Of a DNA stretch of 64,000 bases, positions 42,043 to 50,222 are shown in pieces. The notes under the pieces were generated by a model. It ran no database searches. It was not told the DNA's origin and saw only the letters and a program-made list of their open reading frames with translations. The position numbers were made by a program, and so were the translations under genes. Within the stretch, counting starts at the first letter, position 1, and the number at the start of each line of letters is the position of its first letter. The stretch comes from WTGU01 sp965200925 (lineage in GTDB: Bacteria > Pseudomonadota > Alphaproteobacteria > UBA828), in NCBI GenBank assembly GCA_965200925.1, contig OZ241738.1, positions 2,480,001-2,544,000 of the forward strand. The letters are read 5' to 3'.

Positions 42043-42990
42043 ATGATCGGGAAGACCGCCTTCGTCACCGGTGCGTCGGGGTTCATCGGCGTGAACCTGG
42101 TGAAGCGGCTGGGCGAGGCCGGCTGGTCGGTGACGGCGCTGCATCGCGCGACCTCCGACCTCACCTACCTGCGGCGTTTCCCGGCGGCGCTCGCGGTGGG
42201 CGACGTGGCGGACCGCGAGTCCGTGATGCGGGCCATGCCGGAGGGCGTCGACGCCGTCTTCCACGTCGCCGGCAGCGTCAGCTTCGCGGCGGCGGGCGAC
42301 GCCGACCAGACCCGCGCCAACGTGGACGGCACCTGCGCGGTGATCGAGGCGGCGCGGACGAAAGGCGCCGGGCGCTTCGTCCATACCTCGACCGGCGCCG
42401 CGTTCGGCCTCCACGACGGCGTGGAGATCGACGAGACCGCGCCCTCCAACGCGGACGCCATCCCGATCAACTACTTCCGCACCAAGAAGGCGGCCGAAGA
42501 CAGAGTGCTCGAATCGGCGGCCGCCGGCCTCGACGCGGTGTGCGTGAATCCGGGCAGCGTGGTCGGGCCCTATGACCGGGTGATCTGGGGCCCCTTCGTC
42601 CAGGCCATCGCGCGCGGTGCCATGGCCACGGTCGGCACCGGCGGCGGCAGCTTCTGCCACGTGGACGAGACGGCCAAGGCCCACATCGCCGCCTACCACC
42701 GGGGGCGACGCGGCGAGCGCTACCTCCTCGCCGGCGCCGTCGCGCGCTTCGCGGAGGCCGCCCGCGTCGTCGCTGAACTCACCGGCGCCCGCCCGCCGCG
42801 GCCGTCGCGCGAACCCGACCCGGCCGCCAGCCCGGAGGTCCGGTTCATGATGGAGCGGACCCAGATCCTGAACTGCGACAAGGCGACCCGCGAACTGGGC
42901 TTCAAGCCCGTCCCGCTGCGCGCCATGTTCGCCGACCTCTGCGCCTGGATGCGCGAAGAGGGCCTGCTTCCCGCCGCACCCGGCGCCTGA
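42043..42990 (+). CDS. NAD-dependent epimerase/dehydratase, dihydroflavonol-reductase-like extended SDR
   Basis: This 315-residue extended SDR has an N-terminal Rossmann motif TGASGFIGVNLVKRL, DVADRESV, FHVAGSVSF, and the catalytic Tyr/Lys in NYFRTKKAAED, with VNPGSVVGPYDR. It most resembles NAD(P)-dependent dihydroflavonol-4-reductase or hopanoid-associated sugar epimerases. It lies between the UbiD-like gene and a lysophospholipase-like gene on the same strand. The substrate is unknown. Confidence 0.83.
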   Translation: MIGKTAFVTGASGFIGVNLVKRLGEAGWSVTALHRATSDLTYLRRFPAALAVGDVADRESVMRAMPEGVDAVFHVAGSVSFAAAGDADQTRANVDGTCAVIEAARTKGAGRFVHTSTGAAFGLHDGVEIDETAPSNADAIPINYFRTKKAAEDRVLESAAAGLDAVCVNPGSVVGPYDRVIWGPFVQAIARGAMATVGTGGGSFCHVDETAKAHIAAYHRGRRGERYLLAGAVARFAEAARVVAELTGARPPRPSREPDPAASPEVRFMMERTQILNCDKATRELGFKPVPLRAMFADLCAWMREEGLLPAAPGA

Positions 42991-42996
42991 AGCCCG

Positions 42997-43950
42997 GTGC
43001 GCGGGCCGTCCCCCCGCTGCGCCGCGCTCGAGGCCGGCGACGGCCCACGCCTGCGTGTCGCGATCTGGCCCGCGCCGGCGGGCGCGGCGAGGGGCACCGT
43101 GGTGCTCCTGCAAGGGCGCGCCGAATTCGTCGAGAAATATGGCGAGACGGCGGGCGACCTGCGGGCCCGGGGCTTCGCCGTGTTCTCCCTCGACTGGCGC
43201 GGCCAGGGCGGCTCGGGCCGGGCGCTCGCCGACCCGCGCAAGGGCCATGTGGAGAGCTACGACGCCTATCTCGCGGATCTCGACCGCTTCCTGGAGCGGA
43301 TCGTCCTCTCCTCCGCCCCGCGCCCGATCGTGGTGCTGGCCCATTCGATGGGGGCGCATGTCGCCCTCCGCCATTGCCTCCGCCACTTCGGCGCGCCCTG
43401 CCCCGCGCCTTATTTCGCGGCCCGGCTGGTCCTCACCGCGCCGCTGGTCGCTCTCGCCCTGGGGCCTGCGCGGCGGAAGCTGGCCGCGGCGCTCGCCGTC
43501 GGCGCCGCGGCGTTCGGGCTGGGCGCCTGCGCCGCGCCGGGCGGGACCGGCTACCCGCCGGCCTTCGACGACAATCCGCTCACCCGCGACCGCCGGCGCT
43601 TCGCGCGCAACGCGGCGCTGCTGCGCGAGAACCCGGCGCTGGCCGTCGGCTGGCCGACCCTGGGCTGGCTCGCCGCCACCCTGCGCTCGGCCGCCGTCCT
43701 GCGGCGACCGGGCGGTGCGGAGGCCGTCAGCCTGCCCGTCCTGATCGTCGCCGCGGGCGCCGACTGGGTGGTCTCGAACGCGGCCCAGGTCCGCCTCGCC
43801 GCGCGCCTGCCCGACTGCGCGTTCGTCACGATTCCCGGCGCCCGCCACGAACTCCTGATGGAGACCGACGCCGTCCGCGCGGCCTTCTTCGCCCGCTTCG
43901 ACGCCTTCGTCGGCGCCGGGCCGCGATTCGATCCAGTCCGCAATCGGTAG
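42997..43950 (+). CDS. Alpha/beta hydrolase, PldB-like lysophospholipase family
   Basis: This 317-residue hydrolase starts at GTG 42997, 6 bp after the SDR. The family stretch VVLLQGRAEFVEKYGETAGD then FSLDWRGQGGSGR, the nucleophile AHSMGAHVAL, VAAGADWVVSN and the His in PGARHELLMETD match PldB-type serine hydrolases (monoglyceride or lysophospholipid substrates). Cellular location is probably cytoplasmic. Confidence 0.85.
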   Translation: MRGPSPRCAALEAGDGPRLRVAIWPAPAGAARGTVVLLQGRAEFVEKYGETAGDLRARGFAVFSLDWRGQGGSGRALADPRKGHVESYDAYLADLDRFLERIVLSSAPRPIVVLAHSMGAHVALRHCLRHFGAPCPAPYFAARLVLTAPLVALALGPARRKLAAALAVGAAAFGLGACAAPGGTGYPPAFDDNPLTRDRRRFARNAALLRENPALAVGWPTLGWLAATLRSAAVLRRPGGAEAVSLPVLIVAAGADWVVSNAAQVRLAARLPDCAFVTIPGARHELLMETDAVRAAFFARFDAFVGAGPRFDPVRNR

Positions 43951-44127
43951 ATAGAACCGGACCTTACTCGAACCGGGCTTCGTTCAACCGCCAGCAGGCG
44001 TCGGTTCCCCGCAACGCCTCGTTGCCTTTCGCATGGTCCGGAAAGATCGAAGGATCGTATGGTGTATCACCGTTCGCATACGGGCATGGGCGGTTTCTCC
44101 CGGTTCCGGTCGCGGGGGCCGGCCTCT
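43951..44127. other. Intergenic region with a possible gene remnant on the minus strand
   Basis: 177 bp with lower GC than its surroundings. On the minus strand an open stretch ending at 43964 reads NGDTPYDPSIFPDHAKGNEA and continues with LRGTDACWRLNEARFE. It has no family I recognise and no independent start, and may be a remnant of a lost gene. Confidence 0.3.
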
Positions 44128-45039
44128 CTACCGATCGCGGTCCAGCCGGTAGAAGCGGATCGCGTTGTCGTGGAAGAGCGCCCGCTGCTCGTCCGCGCCC
44201 AGGTCGGCGACGATGGCCTTGAAGGCGTCGTACACGGCGTCCGCGCCGCCGTGCAGCCCGGCCACCGGAAAATCGCTCGCGAACATGCAGCGCCCGACGC
44301 CGAAGGCCTCGATCGCGTGCAGGACGAAGGGGCGGATGCTCTCCACCGTCCAGTCGTGGTCGTAGGCGCCGAGGTCGGAGATCTTGACGGCGACGTTCCC
44401 GGCCCGCGCGAGGGCGGCCATGCCGTCGCGCCATCCCTTGAGGCCGTCCGCGTCGCGGTCGGCGGGGCTGCCGGTGTGGTTGAGGAGGATCGGCGTGTCC
44501 GGGAAAGCGCGGGCGAGCGCGAGCGCATCGTCCAGCTGCCCGGAATAGATCATCAGGTCGAAGGAGAGATCGTACTTGCGCAGCAGGCCGAAGCCTCGCC
44601 GCCAAGCGGAATCCCGCATGAGGTCGGCGCGGTCCGTGAAGGTCCAGGCCGGGTTGCGGTGCCAGCTCATGATCTGGCGGATGCCGCGGACGTTGGCGTA
44701 AGCCCGCAGCGCCTCCAGGATGGCCTCGACCCCCGGCTCGGCGAGGGAGGCAAAGGCGACGATCCCGTGCGGGAAGCCGTGTTCGTCGGCGACCTCCTGG
44801 AGCCAGCGCGTTTCGCCGAGCGGATCGTCGAAGCTCGCCTGAATGTGGACCGACTTGACGGGCGCGACCCCGGCCATGTCCGCCAGATAGTCGGCAATCC
44901 CATAGTCGCGCATCAGCGGCGCGGTGTTGCCGAAGACCGCCTCGCGCGGCTCTCCGGTCAGCCACGAATAGCGGCCGGAGCCGAGCGCCCAGAGGTGATG
45001 GTGGGCATCGACGATCGGGCCGTCATAGAGTCCGCTCAT
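44128..45039 (-). CDS. Amidohydrolase family metal-dependent hydrolase
   Basis: This 303-residue TIM-barrel amidohydrolase of the amidohydrolase_2 type begins IVDAHHHLWALGSGRYSWL, with the metal-binding HxH in the first strand. IRQIMSWHRNPAWTFTD, PILLNHTGSPADRD and MFASDFPVAGLHGG give the remaining His and Asp ligands. ATG 45039 has GGAGAAGG upstream. Relatives include 2-pyrone-4,6-dicarboxylate lactonase and fuconolactone hydrolases; the substrate is not known. Confidence 0.85.
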   Translation of the reverse strand: MSGLYDGPIVDAHHHLWALGSGRYSWLTGEPREAVFGNTAPLMRDYGIADYLADMAGVAPVKSVHIQASFDDPLGETRWLQEVADEHGFPHGIVAFASLAEPGVEAILEALRAYANVRGIRQIMSWHRNPAWTFTDRADLMRDSAWRRGFGLLRKYDLSFDLMIYSGQLDDALALARAFPDTPILLNHTGSPADRDADGLKGWRDGMAALARAGNVAVKISDLGAYDHDWTVESIRPFVLHAIEAFGVGRCMFASDFPVAGLHGGADAVYDAFKAIVADLGADEQRALFHDNAIRFYRLDRDR

Positions 45040-45179
45040 GCGCCTTCTCCCCGTCCCCCGCGCGCCCGATGCGCGCATGGGCGGGCGGGGGAGTCAAGGC
45101 GCCGCCTCCCGCGGTGTGGTAGATAGGGCGCGGCCGATCGGCTGCCACGACCCATGCCGCCGGGGGACCACCGAACACG

Positions 45180-46193
45180 ATGCCGATCGACGATAACGGG
45201 CAAGCCGGAAGCGAGGCCCCGCGCGCGGCGGCGCACGAGACCCGGCGCGTCACGGTGCCGGCGCTGGAGGCCATCCTCCATCGGCCCCTGAAGGTGCTCG
45301 ATCACGGCTTCGTCCGGGTGATCGACTACATGGGCGACGATTCGGCGATCGTCCAGGCGGCGCGGGTCTCCTACGGGCGCGGCACGCGGAAGGCGCGGGA
45401 AGACCGGGACCTGATCCGTTACCTCCTGCGCCACCGGCACACGACGCCGTTCGAGATGTGCGAGATCAAGCTGCACGTCAAATTGCCGATCTTCGTCGCG
45501 CGGCAGTGGCTCCGGCACCGCACCGCCAGCGTCAACGAAGTTTCCGCACGCTATTCCCGCCTGGACCGCGAATTCTACGTGCCTGACGCGGCCCATCTCC
45601 GCTCGGTGCTGAAGAAGCGGGACAGGACGCCCACGCTGTTCGAGATGAAGACGGCGGCGCGCGAGGCGACCGCCGCCCAATCGGAGTCCAACAGGCAGGG
45701 CCGAGGCGCGTTGGTGGATTCGGCGGAGCTCGAGGACACGCTGAAGCGCATCAACGATCTCTCCGGGCGGGCCTACCGCGTCTACGAGACCCTGCTTAAC
45801 GAAACCGGGGACGGCGCGCGCAAGGACCCGGCACGCGCCGGGCTCGCCCGCGAGCTCGCGCGGACGGTGCTTCCCGTCAACTACTACACGCAGTTCTACT
45901 GGAAGAGCGACCTGCACAACCTGCTGCGCTTCCTCTCGCTCCGCGCCGACGCGCACGCGCAATACGAAATCCGCGCCTATGCCGAGACGATCCTGGGCGA
46001 CGTCGTCAAGCGCTGGGTCCCGGAGACGTACCAGGCGTTCCGGGATTACGTGCACGACGCGGCGTCGCTCTCGGCGGGCGCCCTCGCGGTGGTCAGGCGC
46101 ATGGTGGCCGGCGACGCGGTCGATCGGGAAACGAGCGGGCTGAACGCGCGCGAGTGGCGCGACCTGATGGCCGCCCTGGGGCGCGATCCGTAG
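45180..46193 (+). CDS. thyX: FAD-dependent thymidylate synthase ThyX
   Basis: This 337-residue ThyX carries the defining motif RHRTASVNEVSARYS (RHRX7S), preceded by IFVARQWL, and FEMCEIKLHVKLPIF. It methylates dUMP to dTMP with FAD and methylenetetrahydrofolate. The protein is longer than most ThyX proteins because of an N-terminal extension and a 30-residue polar insert after FYVPDAAHLRSVLKK. No thyA is present in the window. Confidence 0.94.
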   Translation: MPIDDNGQAGSEAPRAAAHETRRVTVPALEAILHRPLKVLDHGFVRVIDYMGDDSAIVQAARVSYGRGTRKAREDRDLIRYLLRHRHTTPFEMCEIKLHVKLPIFVARQWLRHRTASVNEVSARYSRLDREFYVPDAAHLRSVLKKRDRTPTLFEMKTAAREATAAQSESNRQGRGALVDSAELEDTLKRINDLSGRAYRVYETLLNETGDGARKDPARAGLARELARTVLPVNYYTQFYWKSDLHNLLRFLSLRADAHAQYEIRAYAETILGDVVKRWVPETYQAFRDYVHDAASLSAGALAVVRRMVAGDAVDRETSGLNAREWRDLMAALGRDP

Positions 46194-46328
46194 CCGGGCG
46201 CGGGCGACGGTGCACGCCCGGGCGCTGCCTTGCGGCGGGACACGAAACGTGATGGGCTGCGGCCATGGATCGCCAGAGGCTCGATAAACCAGCGCCCGCG
46301 CGCGGGACCGGCGGCGGCCGGTAGCGCC

Positions 46329-46574
46329 TTGGCCCGGGTCGTCCTGCCGTCGAGCTTGGCGCGCTATACCGGCGGCGTCACCGAAACCGAGGTCGAGGCG
46401 CGCGACGTCCGCGGGGTGATCCGCGCTCTGGAGGCGCGCTACGCCGGCATCGGACGGGAGCTCGAGGAAGGCATGGCCGTCGCGGTCGATGCCGAAATCC
46501 ACCAGGACGACCTGTTCGCGGCCGTCGGGCCGGACAGCGAGGTCTGCTTCCTGCCCCGGATCGGCGGCGGATAA
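46329..46574 (+). CDS. MoaD/ThiS-like sulfur-carrier protein
   Basis: This is a small beta-grasp protein of about 81 residues. It ends in the double-glycine tail PRIGGG that is adenylated and thiocarboxylated in MoaD/ThiS proteins, with RDVRGVIRALEARYAGI before it. TTG 46329 (LARVVLPSSLARYTGG) gives a normal length; a longer reading from TTG 46230 adds unrelated residues. No molybdopterin or thiamine genes adjoin, so the pathway is open; molybdopterin synthesis would fit the molybdenum hydroxylase subunits at 62.6-64 kb. Confidence 0.75.
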   Translation: MARVVLPSSLARYTGGVTETEVEARDVRGVIRALEARYAGIGRELEEGMAVAVDAEIHQDDLFAAVGPDSEVCFLPRIGGG

Positions 46575-46580
46575 CCCGGC

Positions 46581-47816
46581 TCATCCGGCCGGCGTGGCGA
46601 CGGGCCTGCCGTGGTGGCGGCCGAGCCACGCCAGGCTTGCCAGCACCGCGACCAGGAACGGGAGCACGGCGTAGTTCATCGCCTGCCAGCCGAAGGCCTC
46701 GTGCGCGGCACCCGAGAGGAGCGCCGCCGCGGCCACGCCAGCGAACACGATGAAATCGTGGGCGGCCTGGGTCTTCGCCTTCTCGGCCGGGCTGTGGAGA
46801 TCGGTCACCAGGGTCGTGCCGCCGATGAACAGGAAGTTCCAGCCGACGCCGAGCAGAATCGCGCCGAGCCAGAAATTGACCAGCGCCACGTCCTGAAGGT
46901 TGCAGGCGACGCAGAACGCGATCAGGAGCGCGCCGCTCCCCATCACGGTCGGCGTGCCGAAGCGCCGGATCAGATGCCCGGTGACGAAGGAAGGGGCGAA
47001 CATGCCGAGCACGTGCCACTGGATGGTCTGCGCCGATTCCGAAAAGCCGAACCCGCAGAACCGCATGGCCAGCGGCGTCGCGGTCATCAGCAGCGCCATC
47101 ATCGTGTAGCCGATCAGCGAGCCGAGCACCGCGACGACGAAGGCGGGCTGGCGCATGATCACCGGCAGCGGCCGCCCCTCGCCGCTGCGCTCCTCGGCGC
47201 CCGGCGGCGGGATGGTGACGAAGCGGAGCACGACCAGGGTCGTGACGTAGAGCGCGGCCACCGAGACGTAGACCCCGGCGAAGGCGACGGGCGCCAGCAT
47301 GTCCATCGACCAGTCGGCGAGCAGCGGCCCGAACGAGGCGACCACGCCGCCGGCGAGCACCAGGGAGATCGCGCGGCTCTTGAAGGCGTCGCTCGCCGCG
47401 TCGGCCGCGGCGAACCGGTAATACTGGGCGAAGCCGTTGAACGCGCCGATCAGCGCCGAACCCAGGCAGAAGAGGACGAAGCCGCCGGCCAGGATCCCCC
47501 AACAGGCGGTGAGCGCGCCGGCGAGCCCGATGAAGGCGCCGACGGTGAAGCCGGCGCGCCGGCCGATGCGCTTCATCAGGAGCGAGGCCGGGACGGTCGC
47601 CGCCATCGTCACCGTGAACTGGATGCCGATCGGCAGCGTCGCCAGCGTCTTCGTCTCGGCGAGGCCGTGGCCGATCAGGGCGGCGGCGGCGATCACCGCC
47701 GAGGTGGAGGTCAGGAACAGCGCCTGGCAGAGCGCCAGCAACGCCACGTCGCGGATGCGCGCCTCGGGCATGGCCAAGGATACCACGCCGCGGCCCGCTG
47801 GCTTGCGCCGCGCCAT
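46581..47816 (-). CDS. MFS transporter
   Basis: This major-facilitator protein of about 411 residues has roughly 12 hydrophobic segments (for example ALLALCQALFLTSTSAVIAA, then FTVGAFIGLAGALTACWGIL and LGAILLGVGWNFLFIGGTTL) and the loop MKRIGRRAGF between helices 2 and 3. The substrate is unknown. ATG 47816 or ATG 47771 are plausible; the frame stays open through the tandem repeat at 48 kb, but that extension is not coding-like. It is divergent from the surface lipoprotein gene. Confidence 0.87.
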   Translation of the reverse strand: MARRKPAGRGVVSLAMPEARIRDVALLALCQALFLTSTSAVIAAAALIGHGLAETKTLATLPIGIQFTVTMAATVPASLLMKRIGRRAGFTVGAFIGLAGALTACWGILAGGFVLFCLGSALIGAFNGFAQYYRFAAADAASDAFKSRAISLVLAGGVVASFGPLLADWSMDMLAPVAFAGVYVSVAALYVTTLVVLRFVTIPPPGAEERSGEGRPLPVIMRQPAFVVAVLGSLIGYTMMALLMTATPLAMRFCGFGFSESAQTIQWHVLGMFAPSFVTGHLIRRFGTPTVMGSGALLIAFCVACNLQDVALVNFWLGAILLGVGWNFLFIGGTTLVTDLHSPAEKAKTQAAHDFIVFAGVAAAALLSGAAHEAFGWQAMNYAVLPFLVAVLASLAWLGRHHGRPVATPAG

Positions 47817-47969
47817 CGCGGCGACGGAAGCGAGCCGCTTCACACCCGGCGGGTCAATGGAACTGCAAGATCGCCGGCGGCGCGCCCGAGGGCATCTGCC
47901 GGCGGGCCCTCTTCGACGCCGCCCGCGCCGCCCGCCCCTGAGCCTGTCGAATTTTTTGAAATTTTTCGC

Positions 47970-47999
47970 TTGACGCGCCCGGCGGGTCGATGCTATCCT
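47970..47999 (+). promoter_or_regulatory. Predicted sigma70 promoter ahead of the 14-bp tandem repeat
   Basis: TTGACG at 47970-47975 and TATCCT at 47994-47999 are 18 bp apart, preceded by a T/A-rich stretch. Transcription would start around 48006, immediately before the tandem repeat, and run into the lipoprotein gene. Confidence 0.55.
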
Positions 48000-48007
48000 G
48001 AACCTAG

Positions 48008-48142
48008 CTCTCCATAGGGGCCTCTCCATAGGGGCCTCTCCATAGGGGCCTCTCCATAGGGGCCTCTCCATAGGGGCCTCTCCATAGGGGCCTCTCCATA
48101 GGGGCCTCTCCATAGGGGCCTCTCCATAGGGGCCTCTCCATG
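48008..48142. repeat. 14-bp tandem repeat (VNTR), nine full copies
   Basis: Nine perfect copies of CTCTCCATAGGGGC at 48008-48133, followed by a partial tenth (CTCTCCATG). The array lies in the predicted 5' leader of the lipoprotein mRNA. Perfect identity of copies suggests recent expansion and length variation between strains. Confidence 0.95.
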
Positions 48143-48280
48143 AAGCGAGAGGAGGCCCCGGCCATGTCGTTCTTCGCGAATCGATCCTCCCGTCATGCCG
48201 CGCGACTCGGCCCGGCGCTCACGGCGCACCCCGCCCGCCACATTGGCTTTAGTCGCAATCGCCGCCGGGGAGAACAGACG

Positions 48281-49756
48281 GTGCGCACCGGGAACCCCTT
48301 CAAGCTCGCACCCGTCCTCTGTCTCGCACTCGCCATCCCGTTCGCCCTTGCCGCGTGCGGCGGCGGCGGCGGCACGCCAGCGAAGACGGCACAGAATCCC
48401 ACGCCCGGCGGTAGCTCGCCCACGCCCACCCCCACGCCCGCGCCCACGCCCCCGGCGCCGCCCAACACGTCATACATGGGCGCATCGCCCGGCGCCGCGC
48501 CCTTGGCCGCACTCCAACGCATCATTGACAATGAAAATTACGGTCACATCAAATCCCCTGAATTCAAACGATACAATCGCGGCCCTAGCCTGGAAGACTC
48601 CGTAATACACGGCGGAAGTGGGGTACTTCTTGGAACCGAACTGCCGAAAGGCAGCAACGGCAAGGAATTGAACCGAGACAATCTTGCCCAACATCGCATT
48701 CACGAACTCTTCAATATCCAAAGCAGGACGGGTCTTGTCTTTCGCGGCTTGTCACCACTACAAGAATTGCCAACCATATACCACGACGACATAAACCAGA
48801 GATTCGCCAGCGCGGAAATCCTATTCAAGAACGGCTACGGGCTAAACCCTATCGAAAACAATTGGCCCAACATATCCTCAGCAAAAACGCAGAGGAGTTG
48901 CTACCAATACCACATTTCCAACAGCGGCCCATGTAGCGCCAATACCATAAACAACCCCGAAGACCAGCTGAAAGTCAGATTCAACGACGCGGGACGTCCC
49001 TTATCTCCCCCCATTGAGATGGTCCAATATCGCGATTCCGAAGTAGCCTATCTCGAATATAGCGCTTTCTTTCTGAATCGAAGCCTCCAAATCAATAGTG
49101 CGATAGCGTACCTACCTCTCGATGACCCGATTCCTTCCTACATACGTTCCGGCAACTACCATGCGGCAAATTTCGGCGGAATGGCCGCAAGCGCAGGGCA
49201 AATGACAATTGGCGGCGCCAGCCCTCCCCCAATCGGCACTTGGAAAGGCGGAATGCTTGGCGTGAAGTATCCACTATCTCCGCGTAATAGTGGGGGCGTC
49301 GACCACTCAGCCCAACCGTGCCGCCATCCCGTAAGTAACGGATGCACATACAGCGAGGCAACGGCAGTCTGGGACGACCTAAGCCGGCTAACTGGCGACG
49401 TTACCTTTACCCTTATGGCCGGCGTTCCTCACAGCGAAGACCCGGGCGGCAGGTATACAGGCGACGGACAATATCCTTTTTCAATCACTTTTTCGAACAT
49501 ATCCGACCAAGGGGTTGCCGATTGGACTTGGACAGGCGGGATAGAGTATGACGACGTACAGGGCGCCAAACTCATACCGATTGATTTGGCAGGCCATGCC
49601 ACCGATGAACCCCCATCCTTTGGCGCAAATGGGAACAAAGGAGGCTTCCTCGGCGGCTTCTACGGCCCGAACTACGAAGAGATTGGCGGTACTTTTGTTC
49701 GCCAACCCGATAACGAATTCGAGATAACCGGCGCTTTCGGCGCAAGGAAGCAATAG
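48281..49756 (+). CDS. TbpB-like surface lipoprotein, probably horizontally acquired
   Basis: This lipoprotein of about 491 residues starts at GTG 48281 after GGGGAGA. The signal peptide ends in the lipobox FALAAC, then comes GGGGG and a Pro/Thr linker (SSPTPTPTPAPTPPAPP). The C-terminal end, GGFLGGFYGPNYEEIGGTF followed by ITGAFGARKQ, is typical of the beta-barrel domain of transferrin-binding-protein-B-like lipoproteins. From about 48.5 kb the sequence is clearly lower in GC than its neighbours and uses more A/T-ending codons, which points to transfer. Frames also open from ATG 48140 and 48164, but the export signal fits 48281. The ligand is unknown. Confidence 0.75.
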   Translation: MRTGNPFKLAPVLCLALAIPFALAACGGGGGTPAKTAQNPTPGGSSPTPTPTPAPTPPAPPNTSYMGASPGAAPLAALQRIIDNENYGHIKSPEFKRYNRGPSLEDSVIHGGSGVLLGTELPKGSNGKELNRDNLAQHRIHELFNIQSRTGLVFRGLSPLQELPTIYHDDINQRFASAEILFKNGYGLNPIENNWPNISSAKTQRSCYQYHISNSGPCSANTINNPEDQLKVRFNDAGRPLSPPIEMVQYRDSEVAYLEYSAFFLNRSLQINSAIAYLPLDDPIPSYIRSGNYHAANFGGMAASAGQMTIGGASPPPIGTWKGGMLGVKYPLSPRNSGGVDHSAQPCRHPVSNGCTYSEATAVWDDLSRLTGDVTFTLMAGVPHSEDPGGRYTGDGQYPFSITFSNISDQGVADWTWTGGIEYDDVQGAKLIPIDLAGHATDEPPSFGANGNKGGFLGGFYGPNYEEIGGTFVRQPDNEFEITGAFGARKQ

Positions 49757-49776
49757 CCGCCGGGAAGGGTTGCGTC

Positions 49777-49995
49777 ATGGCGAACACAGACTCGACAACT
49801 CCCCGGGGAAGGCTTGCGACCAAGGCGGATTTCCGGCTTGGCATGGGGATATTCGCCGTTCTCGTTATCGGCGCCATCGCCTTGATGCAGGTCGATTTTG
49901 GCACTGCTTCAAAAGCCGCGCCCCAAACCGCAGGCACCACCTCAACTTTTGCAACCGGGACGATCACGCATTGCCCCCCGAGTGAGTCGCGCTAG
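49777..49995 (+). CDS. Small single-pass membrane protein of unknown function
   Basis: This 72-residue protein has one hydrophobic segment (GMGIFAVLVIGAIALMQV, about residues 22-39) and a polar Thr/Ala-rich tail. It starts 20 bp after the lipoprotein stop and ends 4 bp before the next small gene. I recognise no family. Context suggests part of the acquired island, possibly a phage relic. Confidence 0.5.
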   Translation: MANTDSTTPRGRLATKADFRLGMGIFAVLVIGAIALMQVDFGTASKAAPQTAGTTSTFATGTITHCPPSESR

Positions 49996-49999
49996 CGCC

Positions 50000-50212
50000 A
50001 TGGCAGACAAACCCTTCGATACGCTTGCCGCGGCCCAGAAGCTCAAAGCGGCCGGCATCGCCGAAGCCCAAGCCGAAGCGATTGCCGAAACCCAAGCCGA
50101 AGCCGCACGCGCCGCCCGTAACGGGTTAATGACCAAGCTCGAGTTTTGGTCCAGCATCGCCGGGGTTACGCTCGCCATCCTCATCGCCGCCGCCGTCGGG
50201 AAGCTGGGCTAG
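50000..50212 (+). CDS. Small coiled-coil membrane protein (CCDC90/DUF1640-like)
   Basis: This 70-residue protein begins ADKPFDTLAAAQKLKAAGI and has an Ala/Glu/Gln heptad region (AEAQAEAIAETQAEAARAA) followed by a C-terminal hydrophobic segment (IAGVTLAILIAAAVGKLG). This is the pattern of short coiled-coil DUF1640-type proteins that are common on phages and plasmids. It converges with the portal gene. Confidence 0.55.
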   Translation: MADKPFDTLAAAQKLKAAGIAEAQAEAIAETQAEAARAARNGLMTKLEFWSSIAGVTLAILIAAAVGKLG

Positions 50213-50222
50213 CCCCCGGACG

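Noticed and set aside
43964..44127. Minus-strand peptide ending ACWRLNEARFE as an independent gene
   Set aside because: No start codon with a ribosome-binding site and no recognised family; kept only as a possible remnant.
47817..48113. N-terminal extension of the MFS transporter through the tandem repeat (MERPLWRGPYGEAP units)
   Set aside because: The repeat lies in the divergent promoter/leader region; the transporter homology starts at about 47816 or 47771.
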